From Sphingomonas mali NBRC 15500 (GTDB taxonomy: Bacteria; Pseudomonadota; Alphaproteobacteria; Sphingomonadales; Sphingomonadaceae): 64,000 nt of DNA. The DNA lies in assembly GCF_001598415.1 (NCBI RefSeq), contig NZ_BCYX01000001.1:395969-459968 (forward strand), given 5' to 3'. The notes beneath the pieces were generated by a model. That model made no database searches. It was given only the letters and a program-made list of their open reading frames with translations, and was not told where the DNA came from. The translations under genes were made by a program, and so were the position numbers. Shown piece after piece: positions 48,741-58,098 of the stretch (the first letter of the stretch is position 1; every line of letters begins with the position of its first letter).

Positions 48741-49384
48741 CTGGGCGTATCGCCTCACTCAGGGTGGGACGGATCGCGCCGCTCGGTCCCGACCGCGTGG
48801 CCAGCGCGTTCATCAAGAACGAAGTATCGGGCCCGGTCAAGGCGGGTGCGCTGGGACTCGATGGTGACCATCAGGCCGACCTATCGGTTCATGGCGGCCC
48901 TGAGAAAGCCGTCTATGCCTATGCGTCCTCGCGTTATCCCGATTGGGCGGCCGCCTTTCCCGATCTCGCGGCCCGCTTCGTCGCCGGCGCGATGGGGGAG
49001 AATCTGACCGTCGACGGCATGATCGAGGACGATCTCTGCATCGGCGATGTCCACGCGATCGGCGGCGCGTTGTTGCAGGTCTGCCAGCCGCGCCAGCCCT
49101 GCTTCAAGCTCGCTCTGGCGCTGGGCGAACCAAGGCTTGCCAAGCATATGGTCAGAACCGGGCAGTCGGGCTGGTATTATCGCGTCTTGCGGGAAGGACC
49201 GATCGCGGCCGGCGACGAGATCGTGCTCGCCGAGCGCCCCAATCCCGACTTCGCGTTTCCCCGCCTGGTGACGATCGTCAATCGCGGCGGCGCGACCTTG
49301 TCCGAACTGAACGATCTCGCGGCGATGCCGGGCCTTGCGAGCAATATCGGCCGCCGCGTACGCGAGGCGCTCGATGCGGCATGA
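48737..49384 (+). CDS. MOSC domain protein (YiiM-like)
   Basis: A 215-residue protein with a MOSC domain, the sulfur-carrier fold of molybdenum cofactor sulfurases. 'LGLDGDHQADLSVHGGPEKA' and 'MGENLTVDGMIEDDLCIGDV' are the family strands and 'CQPRQPCFKLALALG' holds the conserved Cys. It belongs to the YiiM group with a C-terminal helical extension, implicated in detoxifying N-hydroxylated bases. Coupled to the membrane gene before it. Confidence 0.88.
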   Translation: MTGRIASLRVGRIAPLGPDRVASAFIKNEVSGPVKAGALGLDGDHQADLSVHGGPEKAVYAYASSRYPDWAAAFPDLAARFVAGAMGENLTVDGMIEDDLCIGDVHAIGGALLQVCQPRQPCFKLALALGEPRLAKHMVRTGQSGWYYRVLREGPIAAGDEIVLAERPNPDFAFPRLVTIVNRGGATLSELNDLAAMPGLASNIGRRVREALDAA

Positions 49385-49438
49385 TGCCTCCGCGGATGAA
49401 TTGTTCTAGCGTTGGGTCGAGACTCGAGGACGACAGCA

Positions 49439-50644
49439 ATGAATGACTTCTCCACCGATTGGATCGCCGCCGGCGAGGCCGAACTCGCCGACGTGGTGGC
49501 GCTGCGACGCGCGATCCATGCCGATCCCGAAATCGGCAACCAATGCCCGCGCACCACCGCGAAGCTGCGTGCAGCGCTCGACGGTCTCCCGCTCGAAATC
49601 CACGAATCGACTTCGACCACCGGCTTCATCGCGATCCTGCGTGGCGGCGGCGACAATGGCCGTACCGTCTTGTTGCGCGGCGACATGGACGCGCTGCCGA
49701 TGCCCGAGGAGACGGGTCTCGATTTCGCCAGCCAGGTGCCCAATGCGATGCATGCCTGCGGCCATGACAGCCATTGCTCAATGCTGGTCGGCGCGGCGCG
49801 TGCCCTCTCCGCGCGCAAGGACAGCCTGCCCGGCACCGTCGTCTTCATGTTCCAGCCGGGCGAGGAAGGGCATCATGGTGCGCGCTTCATGATCGAGGAC
49901 GGGCTGCTCGATATCGAGCGCCCCGATAGCGCCTTCGCGCTGCACATCTATCCCAATGCCCGCGCCGGTGCGATCCAGACGCGTCCCGGTGCCCTGCTCG
50001 CCTCGACCGACGCGCTCAATTTCACCATCCGTGGCGCGGGCGGCCACGCCGCGATGCCGCACGATGCGATGGACCCGATCCCGGTCGCGGCCGAGATCGT
50101 CACCGCTTTGTCGGTGTTCATCGCGCGCCAAATCCCGGCGACCGATCCCGCCGTGCTGTCGATTACCAAGATCGAGGCGGGAAGCGCCTACAACATCATC
50201 CCCGACGACGTGCAGATGATCGGCACCTTGCGCACGCTGAGCCAGAAAACGCGCGAAAAAGCGCGCGAAGGGCTGAAGCGGATCGCCGAGAATATCGCCA
50301 TCGCGCATGGCTGCACCGCCGAAGTACGGATCGATGACGGTTATCCGGTGACGATGTGCGATCCGCGCGCGGTGTCGCTGCTCAAGCAGATTTCGGAGGA
50401 CCTCGAGCCAGGCCAGTGGCAGCCGATGCCCGCGCCGATCATGGGCGGCGAGGATTTCAGTTATGTCCTGCGCGAAGTACCCGGCGCGATGGCATTCATC
50501 GGCGTCGCGCCCGAGGGTTCCGAGCCCGCCAAGAACCCGCCGCTCCACAACACCAAGATGACGATCGAGGAATCGGTCATGGCCAAGGGCATCGCGATGC
50601 ACTGCGCCTATGCCGAACGCTTCCTCGAGAATGGGTTCGATTGA
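49439..50644 (+). CDS. M20-family amidohydrolase (hippurate hydrolase-like)
   Basis: A 401-residue zinc peptidase of the M20D group. Metal ligands are visible in 'HACGHDSHCSMLVGAA' and 'GEEGHHGARFM' (Glu-Glu and His), and the C-terminal His lies in 'PLHNTKM'. The dimerisation domain interrupts the catalytic one (about 185-295, 'FTIRGAGGHAAMPHDAMDPI'). Such enzymes split N-acyl amino acids or indole-amino acid conjugates. The start follows an ATG with GACAGCA; stop overlaps the next gene (TTGA). Confidence 0.9.
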   Translation: MNDFSTDWIAAGEAELADVVALRRAIHADPEIGNQCPRTTAKLRAALDGLPLEIHESTSTTGFIAILRGGGDNGRTVLLRGDMDALPMPEETGLDFASQVPNAMHACGHDSHCSMLVGAARALSARKDSLPGTVVFMFQPGEEGHHGARFMIEDGLLDIERPDSAFALHIYPNARAGAIQTRPGALLASTDALNFTIRGAGGHAAMPHDAMDPIPVAAEIVTALSVFIARQIPATDPAVLSITKIEAGSAYNIIPDDVQMIGTLRTLSQKTREKAREGLKRIAENIAIAHGCTAEVRIDDGYPVTMCDPRAVSLLKQISEDLEPGQWQPMPAPIMGGEDFSYVLREVPGAMAFIGVAPEGSEPAKNPPLHNTKMTIEESVMAKGIAMHCAYAERFLENGFD

Positions 50645-50973
50645 CCGCGCCGCGCGAACTGAGCGCGGCCGAGTTCGCCGCATGCTTCGACGAGCCGATG
50701 CTCGACGTCACCGATGACGAGGATGCCGATCTCGACATCGACATCTGGCCGTACGTCGACGCGCTCGACCCCAAGTCGCTCGGCGTCGAACAATTCGACG
50801 ATGTCGACCGCGTCTATCAGGACGCGCGCGGCCGCTACGATCAGATCATCATCGAGACCGACCGGCCTGATATCTTCCTGGTCGTGGTCGTCGATATCGC
50901 GGCGAGATCGATCCATGGCCACCGTCTGCTCGACCTCAACGTCGAATATGGTCTGATCCCCAAGCCCGACTAA
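50641..50973 (+). CDS. Hypothetical acidic protein
   Basis: A 110-residue protein from a TTG start that overlaps the previous stop. It has an acidic N-terminal half ('DVTDDEDADLDIDIWPYVDA'), then 'FDDVDRVYQDARGRYDQIII' and a hydrophobic strand 'IFLVVVVDIAARSIHGHRLL'. It is close in pattern to small immunity-type or SMI1-like proteins, but I do not recognise it with confidence. It is probably in one transcript with the amidohydrolase and the next acetyltransferase gene. Confidence 0.6.
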   Translation: MTAPRELSAAEFAACFDEPMLDVTDDEDADLDIDIWPYVDALDPKSLGVEQFDDVDRVYQDARGRYDQIIIETDRPDIFLVVVVDIAARSIHGHRLLDLNVEYGLIPKPD

Positions 50974-50976
50974 GGG

Positions 50977-51639
50977 ATGCTCGTTGCCGATCCCGACCTG
51001 ATCGCCCGCTGGGCGGATGCCTGGGCGATTTCACGCGGCGCCGCGATGCCGGTCGCGCGCGACGGCGGGCTGTACATCCATGTCGATCAGCCCGACCAGA
51101 TCGGCCGCTACATCTTCGCGCATGTCGACGCCGAGGCGATCCGCCCGCTTGCCGCGAGTATCGATCGTCCGTTGCTGTACCTCAAGGTGTGCGCTTCGGC
51201 CGACGCAGTCCGCCCGCTATTGCCGCCCGGCTGGGAGATCGCCGCACCCGGCTACATGATGACCGCGCCGTTGTCGGTCATGCTGAATCGGTCGGCGGCC
51301 TTACCGACCGAATTCGAATTATGCATCACAGGGGATGACTCCATCACGTTTGCGTATATCCTCGACACCGCCGGCGAAGAAGCCGCGCGAGGCCGTATTA
51401 TAGCGGTCGATGGCCTGATCGTGTTCGACCGCATCCGCACCGCCGATCAATATCAGCGCCGTGGCTTGGGCAGCGCGATCATGCGCGCGCTGGCGGCCGA
51501 GGCGCGGCAATTGGGCATTAAAGACGCGATGCTCTGCGCGACGCCGGCTGGGCGCGAGCTCTACACATCGCTCGGCTGGTCGCTGCACAGCGACTACACC
51601 ACGGCCTCACTGTCGGCGGCGCAGAATCTTCTGTCCTAG
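50977..51639 (+). CDS. GNAT-family N-acetyltransferase
   Basis: A 220-residue protein. The C-terminal half is a GNAT domain with the acetyl-CoA loop 'YQRRGLGSAIMRALAAEA' and 'AGRELYTSLGW'. The N-terminal half is a partial second GNAT-like domain ('GGLYIHVDQPDQIGRYIFAH'), as in the two-domain acetyltransferases. The acceptor is unknown. It starts 3 bases after the previous gene ends. Confidence 0.85.
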   Translation: MLVADPDLIARWADAWAISRGAAMPVARDGGLYIHVDQPDQIGRYIFAHVDAEAIRPLAASIDRPLLYLKVCASADAVRPLLPPGWEIAAPGYMMTAPLSVMLNRSAALPTEFELCITGDDSITFAYILDTAGEEAARGRIIAVDGLIVFDRIRTADQYQRRGLGSAIMRALAAEARQLGIKDAMLCATPAGRELYTSLGWSLHSDYTTASLSAAQNLLS

Positions 51640-51768
51640 ACCCGCAATAATGTGCCACGTTTCGGTCAGACAAACCGGGGCGATTTTCCGTTCAGCGCGG
51701 CGACACGCAGTTGCACGCATGACGGTCCTACCGCGCCGGTATCTTGAACACTAAACCGGGTTTTGCGC

Positions 51769-53709
51769 ATGACCACCGCCACCACCCGCCCGATCGCCGA
51801 ACTGACCATTCGCGGCGTGATCCTGGGCGGCATCATCACCATCCTGTTCACCGCGGCCAACGTCTATCTCGGGCTGAAGGTCGGACTGACCTTCGCGACA
51901 TCGATCCCCGCGGCGGTGATTTCCATGGCGATCCTGCGGATGCTCCCGGGCTCCAACATCGTCGAGAACAACATCGTCCAGACGATCGCATCGGCGGCAG
52001 GGACCTTGTCGGCGATCATCTTCGTGCTGCCGGGTCTGATCCTGGTCGGCTGGTGGCAGGGCTTTCCCTATTGGACGACGGTCGCGGTGTGCGCGACCGG
52101 CGGCATCATGGGGGTGATGTTTTCGGTGCCCTTGCGGCGCGCGCTCGTGACGGGCTCCGACCTACCCTATCCTGAAGGGGTCGCGGCGGCCGAAGTGCTC
52201 AAGGTCGGCACCAGCACCGATGGCGGAGAGGAAAACGCCAAGGGCCTGCGCATCATCGTGATCAGCTCGCTGGTCTCGGCGATCTTCCAGTTGCTCGCGA
52301 CGCTCAAGGTCGTTGCGGCGGACGCCGCCAAGAACTTTCGCATCGGTCCAAGCGTCAGCGGCGTCTCTACCAGTTTCTCGATGGCGCTGATCGGGGTCGG
52401 CCATCTGGTCGGACTATCGGTCGGCGCGGCGATGTTCTTCGGCATGCTGATCGCCTGGGTCGGGCTGGTGCCCTGGCTCAGCGCGCATGTTCCCGGCGCC
52501 ACCGACGCGATCGTCACCGACATTTTCCGCAACAAGGTCCGCTTCGTCGGCGCCGGCACGATCGGCGTCGCCGCGATCTGGACCTTGTTCAAGATTCTGG
52601 GACCGATCATCGGCGGCATCCGGTCGGCGATGGCGGCAGCGAAAGCGCGCGGCCAGGGCGAAGTGCTCGAACTGACCGAGCGCGACCTACCGATCTCGAT
52701 CGTCGGCGGCACCATCCTGCTGATGCTGCCGTTGATCGCCGTCCTGCTGTGGGAATTCTCCGCCGGCGGTCCGATCCGCGAACACGCCGTTGCCGTGATC
52801 GGCGGCACGGTGATCTACATCGCCCTCGTCGCGGTCGTGATCGCCTCGGTATGCGGCTATATGGCCGGTCTGATCGGCGCGTCGAACAGCCCCGTCTCGG
52901 GCGTCGGCATTCTCGCCGCGGTCGGAGCGTCATTGCTCCTGCTCGCCTTTTTTGGTCACCAGACCGACCCGCACCGCGCCAGCGCGCTGATCGCTTATGC
53001 CCTGTTCACCACCGGCATCGTCTTTTCGGTGGCGACGATCTCCAACGACAACCTCCAGGACCTCAAGACCGGACAACTGGTCGGCGCGACCCCCTGGAAG
53101 CAGCAGGTCGCTTTGGTATTCGGGGTGATCTTCGGCTCCCTGGTCATCCCGATCGTGCTCGACCTGCTCAAGAACACGTTCGGCTTCGTCGGCATGCCGG
53201 GCGCGGGCCCCAACGCCCTGCAGGCGCCGCAGGCATCGTTGATCGCGGCCCTGGCCCAAGGCATCCTCGGCTCGGGGATCGATTGGTGGCTGATCGGGAC
53301 GGGCGCGTTGATCGGCGCGATCGTGATCGCGATCGACGAAACGCTCGGCAAGATGGGCAAGATGCGCTTGCCGCCGCTCGGCGTCGGCATGGGCATCTAT
53401 CTGCCGATGGCCCTGACCTTGCTGATCCCGGTCGGCGCGCTGATCGGGCATTTCTATGATCGCTGGGCGCAGCGTACCGCCAATCCCGAATTCGCCGAGC
53501 GGATGGGAACACTGGCAGCGACCGGCCTGATCGTCGGTGAGAGCCTGTGGGGCGTCGGTTTCGCGTTCTTCGTCGCCGCGCGCGGCGGCGAGATCCCCGC
53601 GGGGATCATGGGCGCGAGCTATGCCCAGTGGGCAGAGCTCGCCGCGGTTCTGGTATTCTTCGGATCGATCGCCTGGCTCTACAGCCGCACGAAAAACATG
53701 GTGCGCTGA
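51769..53709 (+). CDS. OPT-family oligopeptide transporter
   Basis: A 646-residue protein with about 14-16 hydrophobic helices. The OPT signature is seen near 'FTAANVYLGLKVGLTFATSI' at the N-terminus and 'SNDNLQDLKTGQLVGATPW' in the middle. Family members move oligopeptides or metal-chelate complexes into the cell in a proton-coupled way; the substrate of this proteobacterial subgroup is not established. It stands alone and is followed by a strong hairpin at 53719. Confidence 0.92.
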   Translation: MTTATTRPIAELTIRGVILGGIITILFTAANVYLGLKVGLTFATSIPAAVISMAILRMLPGSNIVENNIVQTIASAAGTLSAIIFVLPGLILVGWWQGFPYWTTVAVCATGGIMGVMFSVPLRRALVTGSDLPYPEGVAAAEVLKVGTSTDGGEENAKGLRIIVISSLVSAIFQLLATLKVVAADAAKNFRIGPSVSGVSTSFSMALIGVGHLVGLSVGAAMFFGMLIAWVGLVPWLSAHVPGATDAIVTDIFRNKVRFVGAGTIGVAAIWTLFKILGPIIGGIRSAMAAAKARGQGEVLELTERDLPISIVGGTILLMLPLIAVLLWEFSAGGPIREHAVAVIGGTVIYIALVAVVIASVCGYMAGLIGASNSPVSGVGILAAVGASLLLLAFFGHQTDPHRASALIAYALFTTGIVFSVATISNDNLQDLKTGQLVGATPWKQQVALVFGVIFGSLVIPIVLDLLKNTFGFVGMPGAGPNALQAPQASLIAALAQGILGSGIDWWLIGTGALIGAIVIAIDETLGKMGKMRLPPLGVGMGIYLPMALTLLIPVGALIGHFYDRWAQRTANPEFAERMGTLAATGLIVGESLWGVGFAFFVAARGGEIPAGIMGASYAQWAELAAVLVFFGSIAWLYSRTKNMVR

Positions 53710-53718
53710 TCAAGGACT

Positions 53719-53740
53719 CCCCTCCCGCAAGCGGGAGGGG
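53719..53740. terminator. Bidirectional hairpin between OPT and GH130 genes
   Basis: CCCCTCCCGC-AA-GCGGGAGGGG, a perfect 10-base stem with a 2-base loop, 10 bases after the OPT stop and 17 bases before the end of the convergent GH130 gene. It can stop transcription from both sides. Confidence 0.7.
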
Positions 53741-53756
53741 AACAGGACAACCGGCC

Positions 53757-55061
53757 TCAGACCAGCGTCGCGACCAATTGCTTGATCGGGACGAAGGCGA
53801 ACGCGACCGAGCTGTCGGCCACGCCGTACGGCAGGAACAAGCTGTCGCCATGGCGGATCGCGCCGCACGAATAGACGACGTTGGGCACATACCCCTCGCG
53901 GTCCTGGTCCTTGGCGGCCAGGATCGGTTCGACCGTGCGCCCGATCACCTTTGACGGATCGTCCTTGTCGAGCAGCACCGCGCCGACCGAATATTTGCGC
54001 ATCGCGCCGACGCCATGGGTCAGCAACAGCCAGCCTTCGTCGAGCTCGATCGGCGGGCCGCAATTGCCGATCTGGACCAGTTCCCACGGATAACGCGGCT
54101 CGAGCAGGCGTTCGCCTTCCTCCCAATGCGTCAGCCGGTCGGAATCGAGCAGGAATAGATTCTCGCCGTCCTGCCGCCCGATCGCGAGATAGCGGCCGCC
54201 GACCTTGCGCGGGAACAGGGCGATGCCCTTGTTGCGCGCCGCAGGCCCGGTCATCGGCACCAGGTCGAAGGCGCGGAAGTCGCGCGTGCGCAACAGCTCC
54301 GACTGGATCTGCGATCCGTTATAGGCGGTGTAGGTGCCGAGCCATTCGACCTCGCCATCGTCGTGATGGAATTGAACCAGGCGGAGATCTTCCAATCCCT
54401 TCGACTGCGCATCGGTGATCGGGAAGATCACCGTGCCCGACAAGGTCGAATCGCGATGCCGATGCACCGTGACCGGTCCCGACGGAACATGCTCCTCGTC
54501 GCTGCCATGGACATCGGCCGCCGTCGCGAACGGCGGTTCGGGCGCTAGCTTGAGCTGGTTGTCGGACGTGATGATGCCTTCGCGAAAGGCTACCGACGAG
54601 ATGTGCCCCTCACCCACCGAACGCAGCGACATCAGGATGCGCATCGATCCCTTGGGCATGCCCGTCTGATCGAAATGCGGCACCGCGCTGGGGTTCATCA
54701 GCGCCGCCGCGGCATAGGAATATTCGTGGCAGAAATACGCGCCGATCAGTTGGCGTTTCTCATCGCCGATGTCGCGGCCGTCGAGCCCGAGCAGATCCTC
54801 GATCTCGTCATAGCGCGTCATGAACACGCGGCGCGTCTGCCAATGCCGCGCCTCGAAGTCCTTGAGCACGACCTCAAGCTCGTCGCGCGTTTCCTGCAGC
54901 GACATGGCCAGCACTTCGTGGACCAAACGCTCGGTCCGGCTGGTCCCCCCGCCATTGGGCGACCAGCCGATGTGGAATGGACGAACGACGACTCGCGACG
55001 GGTCGGCGTGCAGCCTGAGGCTGTGATGAAATATGTCGAGCAACGGCCATCCCGCTTGCAA
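53757..55061 (-). CDS. GH130-family glycosidase/phosphorylase
   Basis: A 434-residue five-bladed beta-propeller protein. 'RVVVRPFHIGW' at the N-terminus, 'GLEDLRLVQFH', 'NKGIALFPRKVGGRYLAIGR' and 'LPYGVADSSVAFAFV' are GH130 landmarks. Characterised relatives phosphorolyse or hydrolyse beta-mannosides. A TTG at 55061 starts the frame; a later start is possible. It is co-transcribed with the upstream glycosyltransferase, 30 bases apart, which suggests that the same mannose-containing polymer or storage glycan is made and recycled. Confidence 0.88.
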   Translation of the reverse strand: MQAGWPLLDIFHHSLRLHADPSRVVVRPFHIGWSPNGGGTSRTERLVHEVLAMSLQETRDELEVVLKDFEARHWQTRRVFMTRYDEIEDLLGLDGRDIGDEKRQLIGAYFCHEYSYAAAALMNPSAVPHFDQTGMPKGSMRILMSLRSVGEGHISSVAFREGIITSDNQLKLAPEPPFATAADVHGSDEEHVPSGPVTVHRHRDSTLSGTVIFPITDAQSKGLEDLRLVQFHHDDGEVEWLGTYTAYNGSQIQSELLRTRDFRAFDLVPMTGPAARNKGIALFPRKVGGRYLAIGRQDGENLFLLDSDRLTHWEEGERLLEPRYPWELVQIGNCGPPIELDEGWLLLTHGVGAMRKYSVGAVLLDKDDPSKVIGRTVEPILAAKDQDREGYVPNVVYSCGAIRHGDSLFLPYGVADSSVAFAFVPIKQLVATLV

Positions 55062-55091
55062 CCCTGATCCAAGCGGCGCCGCGTGTCGTTG

Positions 55092-57359
55092 CTACGCGAC
55101 GGCGCGACCCGTCCCTGCCACGGTTCCGGCTGCCTTTCCAAGTGCGGAAATCGCGCAAGAGGCCAATTGCAGTGCTAAAATCGACTCGGCGCCCTGATTC
55201 CGGTTCAATCCGCCCGGCATCAGCCCGTCGAAACAGCCGCCGTCCTGCGCAGTCGCCAGCGGCAGATCGAGGTCGTTCTGCCCGAGATACCAGCGATAGG
55301 CGCGGTTCGCCTCTTCGACCCAGCGCACGTCGCCGGTCGCCTTGAACGCCGCCGCACAGGCATCGATCGTCGCCTGCGCTTCGAGCGGCTGCTGGTCAAA
55401 CGGCAACGGCCCCTCATAAGGCCGACCGAAACTGTCGGTGCCGACCGCGCGGAACCGTCCTTCGGGGCTGGTCTGCTGAGCCACGATCCAGTCGAGCGCG
55501 CGCAGGCCAGTGTCGATCAGGTCCTGGCGCTCAAGTGCCACGCCCGCGCGAATCATCGCTTCTGGAAGACGAGCATTGTCGTAGGCGAGAACGATCTCGA
55601 ACCATTCCCATTCGGGCCGGCGCGTTTCTTCGAGCAGATCGGCCAGGTCGGCGGAGAAGCGTTCCAGGATCGCTTGAGACCGGCCGTGGCCGGGATGCGC
55701 GCTCAGCATCGCCGCGGCGCCTAGCATGGCGAATGCCTGTGATCTGGGGCTGCTCAGGTCGAACGCGATGCCCGCCGTCTCATCGAACAAGCGCGCCGCC
55801 CAATCGCGATGCTTGGCGAGCGTGGCGCGCTTGGCAGTGACGCCCAGCGCCCAGATCGTGCGACCGTTCGAATCCTCGGATCCCGCGTCCTCGCACCAGG
55901 TGCGATCGAAATTCATGAAATTGCGGAAACGCTTTTTGTCGGGATTCCAGGCATATTGAATGAACGCGGCATAGGTCGTCATCCATTTGTCGCGGAGATC
56001 CTCGTCGAGGTCGTCGATCGCGGTCATCAGCATCAGCGCTCGGACGTTGTCGTCGATACAATATCCGTGGCGAAAGTCCGGCACCGAAAGGACGGCGTGC
56101 TGGAACATGCCGGTCGCGTCGCTCATCCGTTCGACGGCGGCGATGCTGGGCTTGAGCGGGGTCAGCGGCTTGGCGCTCCTGATCCGTCGCGGTGCTGCGG
56201 CAACGATCGCATCGATTGCAGCCATGCCGGCCTCGACAAGGCGCGGCCAGATCATCGTGCGACCGCGAGCATAAGCGCGCCGCATCAACTCGGCGCGCGC
56301 CGCATCGTCACCCAGCAGCCGCGAAATCTCGCGCGCAAAGCCTTCGACATCGCCGAAATCGACGATCACGCCATGGCCGTCGGCCAGGATTTCGGTCGCG
56401 TGGATATAAGGCGTCGACACCACCGCCTTGCCGACACCGACGGCATAAGACAGCGTGCCCGACGTGATCTGCGCGGGGTTGGTATAAGGCGTGACGTAGA
56501 GGTCGGTGGCCTGGAGATAGTCGAGCAGCTCGTCGTGCTCGAGAAAGCCGTCGATGAAGCGCACATGGTCGGCGACACCCTTTTCGGCGGCAAGCGCCTT
56601 CAGCCGATCACGATATGCCTCGCCTTGTTGCGCGACCAGATTGGGATGCGTGGCGCCCAGTACGACGTACAGCGCGTCGGGATTGGTCGCGACCACCTCG
56701 GGCATTGCCGAGATCACGCTTTCGATCCCCTTGTTCGGCGCCAGCAGGCCGAAGGTCAGCAACACCTTGCGCCCTTCCCAGCCGAACCGGGGCTTCATGC
56801 TGTCGGGATCGACCAGCGGACGATCGGGCACGCCGTGCGGGATCATCATGATAGTCCGGGGATCGGCGCCATAGACGCGCATCAATATGTCGCGGCCGAT
56901 ATCCGCCATGACGATGATCCGGGCGGCGCGCTTGAGCAAGCCGTCCATCACCCGGCGCTGATCGTCATTGGGGTTTTCAAGGATCGTGTGCAGCGTCACG
57001 ATCACGGGAATGGTCAACCGGTCGAGCAAGGCGAGCAGATGCTCACCCGCCGGCCCGCCGAAAATGCCATATTCGTGTTGGATCCAAACCGCCTGAGCGC
57101 CGCTCGCTTCGATCGCGCGCGCGGTCGTCAGATAGGCCAGGCGATCTTCCTGGGCGATCGATCCGGTGACTTCCGGCGGATAGTCGTACCCTCCGACGCG
57201 GTCGTCCATCGCATAGACGTCGACCTTGATGTCGGGAAACCGATCCTGAAGCGCTAGATACGTATCGGTCGTATATGTCGCGATGCCGCATTGCCGCGGC
57301 AGGAAATTGCCGATCAGCGCAAGGTGTTTGGTACGGGGCAATAGAGGCGCAGTGGCCAT
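55092..57359 (-). CDS. GT4 glycosyltransferase fused to helical toroid-like domain
   Basis: A 755-residue protein. Residues 1-370 form a GT-B glycosyltransferase of family GT4 ('LIGNFLPRQCGIATYTTDTY', 'FGLLAPNKGIESVISAMPEV', 'LYVTPYTNPAQITSGTLSYA' with the donor-binding E/S/G residues). Residues about 385-750 are a mostly helical (alpha/alpha) domain with 'HGYCIDDNVRALMLMTAIDD', 'DSNGRTIWALGV' and 'ESILALQLA'. In other bacteria the two parts and GH130 occur as neighbours. It is likely to build a mannan or related glycan; substrate inferred only. Confidence 0.85.
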   Translation of the reverse strand: MATAPLLPRTKHLALIGNFLPRQCGIATYTTDTYLALQDRFPDIKVDVYAMDDRVGGYDYPPEVTGSIAQEDRLAYLTTARAIEASGAQAVWIQHEYGIFGGPAGEHLLALLDRLTIPVIVTLHTILENPNDDQRRVMDGLLKRAARIIVMADIGRDILMRVYGADPRTIMMIPHGVPDRPLVDPDSMKPRFGWEGRKVLLTFGLLAPNKGIESVISAMPEVVATNPDALYVVLGATHPNLVAQQGEAYRDRLKALAAEKGVADHVRFIDGFLEHDELLDYLQATDLYVTPYTNPAQITSGTLSYAVGVGKAVVSTPYIHATEILADGHGVIVDFGDVEGFAREISRLLGDDAARAELMRRAYARGRTMIWPRLVEAGMAAIDAIVAAAPRRIRSAKPLTPLKPSIAAVERMSDATGMFQHAVLSVPDFRHGYCIDDNVRALMLMTAIDDLDEDLRDKWMTTYAAFIQYAWNPDKKRFRNFMNFDRTWCEDAGSEDSNGRTIWALGVTAKRATLAKHRDWAARLFDETAGIAFDLSSPRSQAFAMLGAAAMLSAHPGHGRSQAILERFSADLADLLEETRRPEWEWFEIVLAYDNARLPEAMIRAGVALERQDLIDTGLRALDWIVAQQTSPEGRFRAVGTDSFGRPYEGPLPFDQQPLEAQATIDACAAAFKATGDVRWVEEANRAYRWYLGQNDLDLPLATAQDGGCFDGLMPGGLNRNQGAESILALQLASCAISALGKAAGTVAGTGRAVA

Positions 57360-57495
57360 TTCGACCCTTTCACAAGTAATTTCCGGGCATTGTTGCCCGA
57401 CTCACACCTCCCTGAACGGATTGAAAGAAATATGGTTGCGCTCTTGCTGCATTGCAACAAAGGAATCGCGTTGACCTGTGTTAATATCGCGTAGG

Positions 57496-57942
57496 TCAGC
57501 CGCGTCCACGATAGGTGGGCACACCTTGATCGGGCAGCCATAGCCCTTCGGGCGGCGCCCCCGATTGCCAGAACACGTCGATCGGAATCCCGCCGCGCGG
57601 ATACCAATAGCCGCCGATCCTGAGCCATTGCGGCTTCATCTCGGCGGTCAGCCGCTCGCCGATCCCGACCGTGCAATCCTCGTGGAACGCGGCATGGTTG
57701 CGGAACGAGCTCAGGAACAGCTTGAGCGACTTCGATTCGACGATGGTTTCCGCCGGCACGTAATCGATCACCAGATGCGCGAAATCGGGCTGGCCGGTCA
57801 CCGGGCAGAGCGAGGTGAATTCGGGTGCGGTGAAACGAACCAGATAGGGTCGGCCCTGGCGCGGATTGGGGACGTAATCGAGCACCGCCTCTTCGGGCGA
57901 TGCGGGCAGGCTGCTCGCCTGGCCGAGATGCTTTGGGGTCAT
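57496..57942 (-). CDS. queF: 7-cyano-7-deazaguanine reductase QueF
   Basis: A 148-residue, short-type QueF, the NADPH-dependent nitrile reductase that makes preQ1 for queuosine in tRNA. The catalytic Cys46 is in '[14 protein letters not shown]', and '[20 protein letters not shown]' carries the substrate- and NADPH-binding residues. The C-terminal strand '[19 protein letters not shown]' is typical. It stands between a divergent sulfurtransferase gene and the glycosyltransferase gene, without other queuosine genes in the window. Confidence 0.95.
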   Translation of the reverse strand: MTPKHLGQASSLPASPEEAVLDYVPNPRQGRPYLVRFTAPEFTSLCPVTGQPDFAHLVIDYVPAETIVESKSLKLFLSSFRNHAAFHEDCTVGIGERLTAEMKPQWLRIGGYWYPRGGIPIDVFWQSGAPPEGLWLPDQGVPTYRGRG

Positions 57943-58098
57943 GTCGCCCACATAGGATGTCGTGGCCCTCACGAAAACCCGCGTCGCGGCCATTGGCCCA
58001 ACGTCCACCTCGACGCGGCCGGTGCCGCGCGCTAAGATCGGCGCCGCCGTCTTCCTCCCCTGGCGAGTTGGCTTGATCCGAGACGAGAGGAGTTGTTG

